A DNA stretch of 8,697 bases, from positions 1-8,697 of the forward strand of contig JADQBU010000058.1 of assembly GCA_016278435.1 (NCBI GenBank), given 5' to 3'. Numbering within the stretch: the first letter of the stretch is position 1; each line of letters opens with the position of its first letter. Positions 7,145 through 8,697 of this stretch are shown here, piece by piece. The stretch is from Halanaerobiales bacterium (GTDB lineage Bacteria > Bacillota > Halanaerobiia > Halanaerobiales > JADQBU01). The notes beneath the pieces were generated by a model, which saw only the letters and a program-made list of their open reading frames with translations, did no database searches and was not told the DNA's origin. The position numbers and the translations under genes were made by a program.

Positions 7145-7173
7145 ATTATATGTTACTGATAGCAGTTTGTCAA
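7145..7173 (-). promoter_or_regulatory. Perfect-consensus sigma-A promoter of the riboswitch and tungstate unit
   Basis: On the minus strand TTGACA (7168-7173) and TATAAT (7145-7150) stand exactly 17 bases apart. Transcription should start near 7138, about 20 bases before the riboswitch P1 strand, giving a leader of about 280 bases. A consensus promoter with control left to the RNA leader fits attenuation as the main regulation. Confidence 0.87.
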
Positions 7174-7295
7174 GCCTACGTCTTCCTTCTTTATATTTAA
7201 CTTTGAATCCCATTTTATCACTTCAAGAAATAATTAATAAAGTGTCATAAAGTGTATAAACCAACATATATATTAGTGTATCAATCTTTACATAT
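7174..7295. other. AT-rich divergent intergenic stretch with a tandem 10-base repeat
   Basis: No coding region is seen. ATAAAGTGT occurs twice (7237-7245 and 7247-7255) at a 10-base period, close to one helical turn, with a looser copy ATTAGTGTA at 7272-7280. The repeats lie between the tungstate promoter and the metalloregulator gene. They could be a binding site of an unidentified regulator; no known motif is recognised. Confidence 0.3.
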
Positions 7296-7312
7296 GACTA
7301 ACTTTGTTAGTC
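7296..7312. promoter_or_regulatory. Palindromic operator candidate for the DtxR/MntR-family regulator
   Basis: GACTAAC and GTTAGTC form a perfect 7-bp inverted repeat around TTT, 17 bases in total. Its size and the TTAG/CTAA half-site core resemble DtxR/IdeR-type boxes. It lies 46 bases before the regulator ATG and would overlap its promoter, where a rough -10 TAAAAT follows at 7316-7321 with no good -35. Autoregulation is the simplest reading, by inference. Confidence 0.55.
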
Positions 7313-7358
7313 CTGTAAAATATTTATTTTATCATCTTGAAAATTGGAGGAAATTTGT

Positions 7359-7799
7359 ATGCTTACACCAAGTCTTGAGGACTACCTGGAAGAAATATAC
7401 CGTTTTTCTATAGAGCTAGGTTTTATTAGAATTACAGATGTAGCCAATAAACTTGATGTATCACTACCCTCAGTCAATAAAGCTGTAAAAATCCTTTCTA
7501 AAAAAGGGTATCTTGAATATTTGCCCTATAAAAACATTGATCTAACTGAAAAAGGGACTAGACTGGGTAAGTTTCTGGTCAGAAGAAATCAGATGTTGCA
7601 AAATTTTTTGGAAGCTATCGGTAGTGAAGCTGATAAAGAAGAAGAAGCTGAGGCTATCGAGCATTATTTATCACGAGAAACTGTAGATGCTATGACAATG
7701 GTAGTTGACTTTTTCAGAAATAATCCTGATATCCAGCAGCAACTTATTGCTTTTCAAAAAAAATATAAAAACACCCAGGATAGCCCCAATAATATTTAG
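7359..7799 (+). CDS. mntR: DtxR/MntR-family metal-dependent transcriptional regulator
   Basis: A 146-residue repressor that binds DNA when loaded with divalent metal. Residues about 1-70 form a winged helix-turn-helix (TPSLEDYLEEIY at the start, recognition region around VSLPSVNKAVKIL), and 71-146 the metal-binding dimerisation domain. There is no SH3-like third domain, so it is the short MntR type. Against B. subtilis MntR, D8, E11 and the E-x-x-E-H set (E98, E101, H102) are kept, but the position of H77 is N77. The symbol is therefore tentative: the metal may be Mn or Fe, and the FeoB neighbour favours Fe. An in-frame TTG at 7344 exists, but it lies at the GGAGG ribosome binding site (7346-7350), which serves the ATG at 7359 with 8-base spacing. 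The stop overlaps the convergent feoB stop by four bases. Confidence 0.9.
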   Translation: MLTPSLEDYLEEIYRFSIELGFIRITDVANKLDVSLPSVNKAVKILSKKGYLEYLPYKNIDLTEKGTRLGKFLVRRNQMLQNFLEAIGSEADKEEEAEAIEHYLSRETVDAMTMVVDFFRNNPDIQQQLIAFQKKYKNTQDSPNNI

Positions 7800-8697
7800 A
7801 ATAAATTTATCAGTTGTACAACTATAAAATTAACTGTAACAGCAATAGACGTTGTTAATAAAAATGTGAAAATCGGCCATTTTATACTTTCAGTTTCTTT
7901 ACGAATAGTGAGCAATGTAGCAGCACAGGGATAATGGAGCAAAGAAAATAACATAGTGGATAATGCTGTAACCCAGGTCCACCCATTATTAACAAGCAAA
8001 TTTCCCAGAGCATTGGCACTGTCCAACTCTAACATAGCACCTGCTGATAAATAACTCATTACCGTAATGGGAATAACTATTTCATTTGCCGGCAGACCAA
8101 GAATAAATGCCAATAAGATAAACCCATCAAGCCCGATAAGGACTGCAAAAGGATTAAGAAAATTGGCTACATGATCTATCAGGCTTACCCCATTAACACC
8201 TAAGTTGGCAAAGATCCAGACCACAGCACCGGCAGGGGCAGCAACCACGACTGCTCTACCTAAAACAAATAACGTTCTATCATAAAAGGAGCGAACCAGG
8301 ATCCTCCCAATCTGTGGTTTACGATAGGGTGGAAGTTCCAGGGTAAAGGTAGAAGGAACTCCTTTTAAAATAGTTTTTGATAGTCCCCAGGAAACCAGTA
8401 AAGTTACTGTTATACCAACCAGTACAAGTCCGACCACTACCCCGGCAGCTACAAAAGAGCTGTAAGCATTACTGACCATCGAGCCCATAAAAATACTGGC
8501 CAGTATAATCAAGGTAGGAAAACGCCCATTGCAGGGAACAAAGTTATTGGTTATGATTGCGATTAGCTTTTCCCGTGGAGAATCAATAATTCTTGCTGCT
8601 ATCACACCGGCAGCATTGCAGCCAAAACCCATACTCATAGTAAGTGACTGTTTACCATGTGCACCTGCTTTTTTAAAGAAATTATCCAGGTTAAAGG
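7796..8697 (-). CDS. feoB: Ferrous iron transport protein B, C-terminal part; continues past the right edge
   Basis: The reading frame is open to the window end; the first ATG inside it (8638) is internal, not a start. The visible 299 codons cover the membrane domain of FeoB: the first Gate region with GFGCNAAGVIAARIIDSPRE and NFVPCNGRFP, the FeoB_C region, and the second Gate region with LGLPANEIVIPI and LFSLLHYPCAAT near the end. Cysteines at fragment positions 26 and 55 and in HYPC match those proposed to line the ferrous iron path. The GTP-binding domain must lie outside the window. The gene converges on the DtxR-family regulator, a common partnership for metal control. Some Firmicute FeoB-like proteins have been linked to manganese, so iron is likely but not proven. 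No clear terminator follows the stop. Confidence 0.9.
   Translation of the reverse strand, partial: FNLDNFFKKAGAHGKQSLTMSMGFGCNAAGVIAARIIDSPREKLIAIITNNFVPCNGRFPTLIILASIFMGSMVSNAYSSFVAAGVVVGLVLVGITVTLLVSWGLSKTILKGVPSTFTLELPPYRKPQIGRILVRSFYDRTLFVLGRAVVVAAPAGAVVWIFANLGVNGVSLIDHVANFLNPFAVLIGLDGFILLAFILGLPANEIVIPITVMSYLSAGAMLELDSANALGNLLVNNGWTWVTALSTMLFSLLHYPCAATLLTIRKETESIKWPIFTFLLTTSIAVTVNFIVVQLINLF

Noticed and set aside
7344..7358. TTG start extending the DtxR-family regulator by five residues
   Set aside because: The extension is a translation of the ribosome binding site GGAGG; the ATG at 7359 gives the normal family N-terminus.
7750..7795. Possible terminator for feoB at the minus-strand T-rich run inside the regulator gene
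   Set aside because: The T-run is clear, but the GC-rich stretch before it (GGGGCTATCCTGGG) forms only a very short stem.
8636..8638. ATG at 8638 as the start of a short FeoB-like protein
   Set aside because: The frame stays open to the window end, and the upstream codons read as FeoB sequence (FNLDNFFKKAGAHGKQS), so the ATG is internal.
1..8697. CRISPR arrays, tRNA, rRNA, insertion sequences or phage genes
   Set aside because: No regularly spaced repeats, tRNA-like folds, transposase or integrase motifs were found on either strand.

Overview
The window looks like chromosome of a low-GC, anaerobic Firmicute. All genes except one lie on the minus strand. The tungstate-binding protein has a cleavable signal peptide but no lipobox cysteine. 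A freely soluble periplasmic binding protein would fit a Firmicute with an outer membrane, such as the Halanaerobiales, but that placement is an inference from few cues. No rRNA, tRNA, CRISPR, insertion sequence or phage gene is visible.

Layout from left to right. (1) 62-1225, minus: membrane-anchored cell-wall peptidase with two LysM domains and an M23/LytM domain, with its own promoter at 1261-1289. (2) 1339-2208, minus: YitT-family membrane protein, with a probable promoter at 2252-2280. (3) 2288-2307: minus-strand terminator closing the next unit. (4) 2323-6857, minus: a five-gene unit read in the order MOT1-type molybdate/tungstate/sulfate transporter, tupA, tupB, tupC, and a FAD-dependent oxidoreductase of unknown substrate. 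(5) 6858-7180: a long leader holding a perfect-consensus sigma-A promoter (7145-7173), a Moco-family riboswitch (about 6993-7118) that appears to lack the P3 arm, and an intrinsic terminator (6964-6994) before the first gene. (6) 7359-7799, plus: DtxR/MntR-family metalloregulator with a 17-bp palindrome upstream. (7) 7796-8697, minus, running off the right edge: C-terminal part of FeoB, whose stop codon overlaps that of the regulator.

The main story is metal supply. The P3-less form of the Moco RNA has been proposed to sense the tungsten cofactor (Tuco). Here it sits in front of a tungstate ABC importer and a second oxyanion transporter, so it probably closes a feedback loop from finished cofactor to metal import. 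The flavoprotein at the end of the unit is the least understood member and may serve a tungsten enzyme or cofactor pathway. The neighbouring DtxR-family regulator and FeoB form a second, divalent-metal (Fe or Mn) module. The regulator has Asn in place of a usual metal-binding His.
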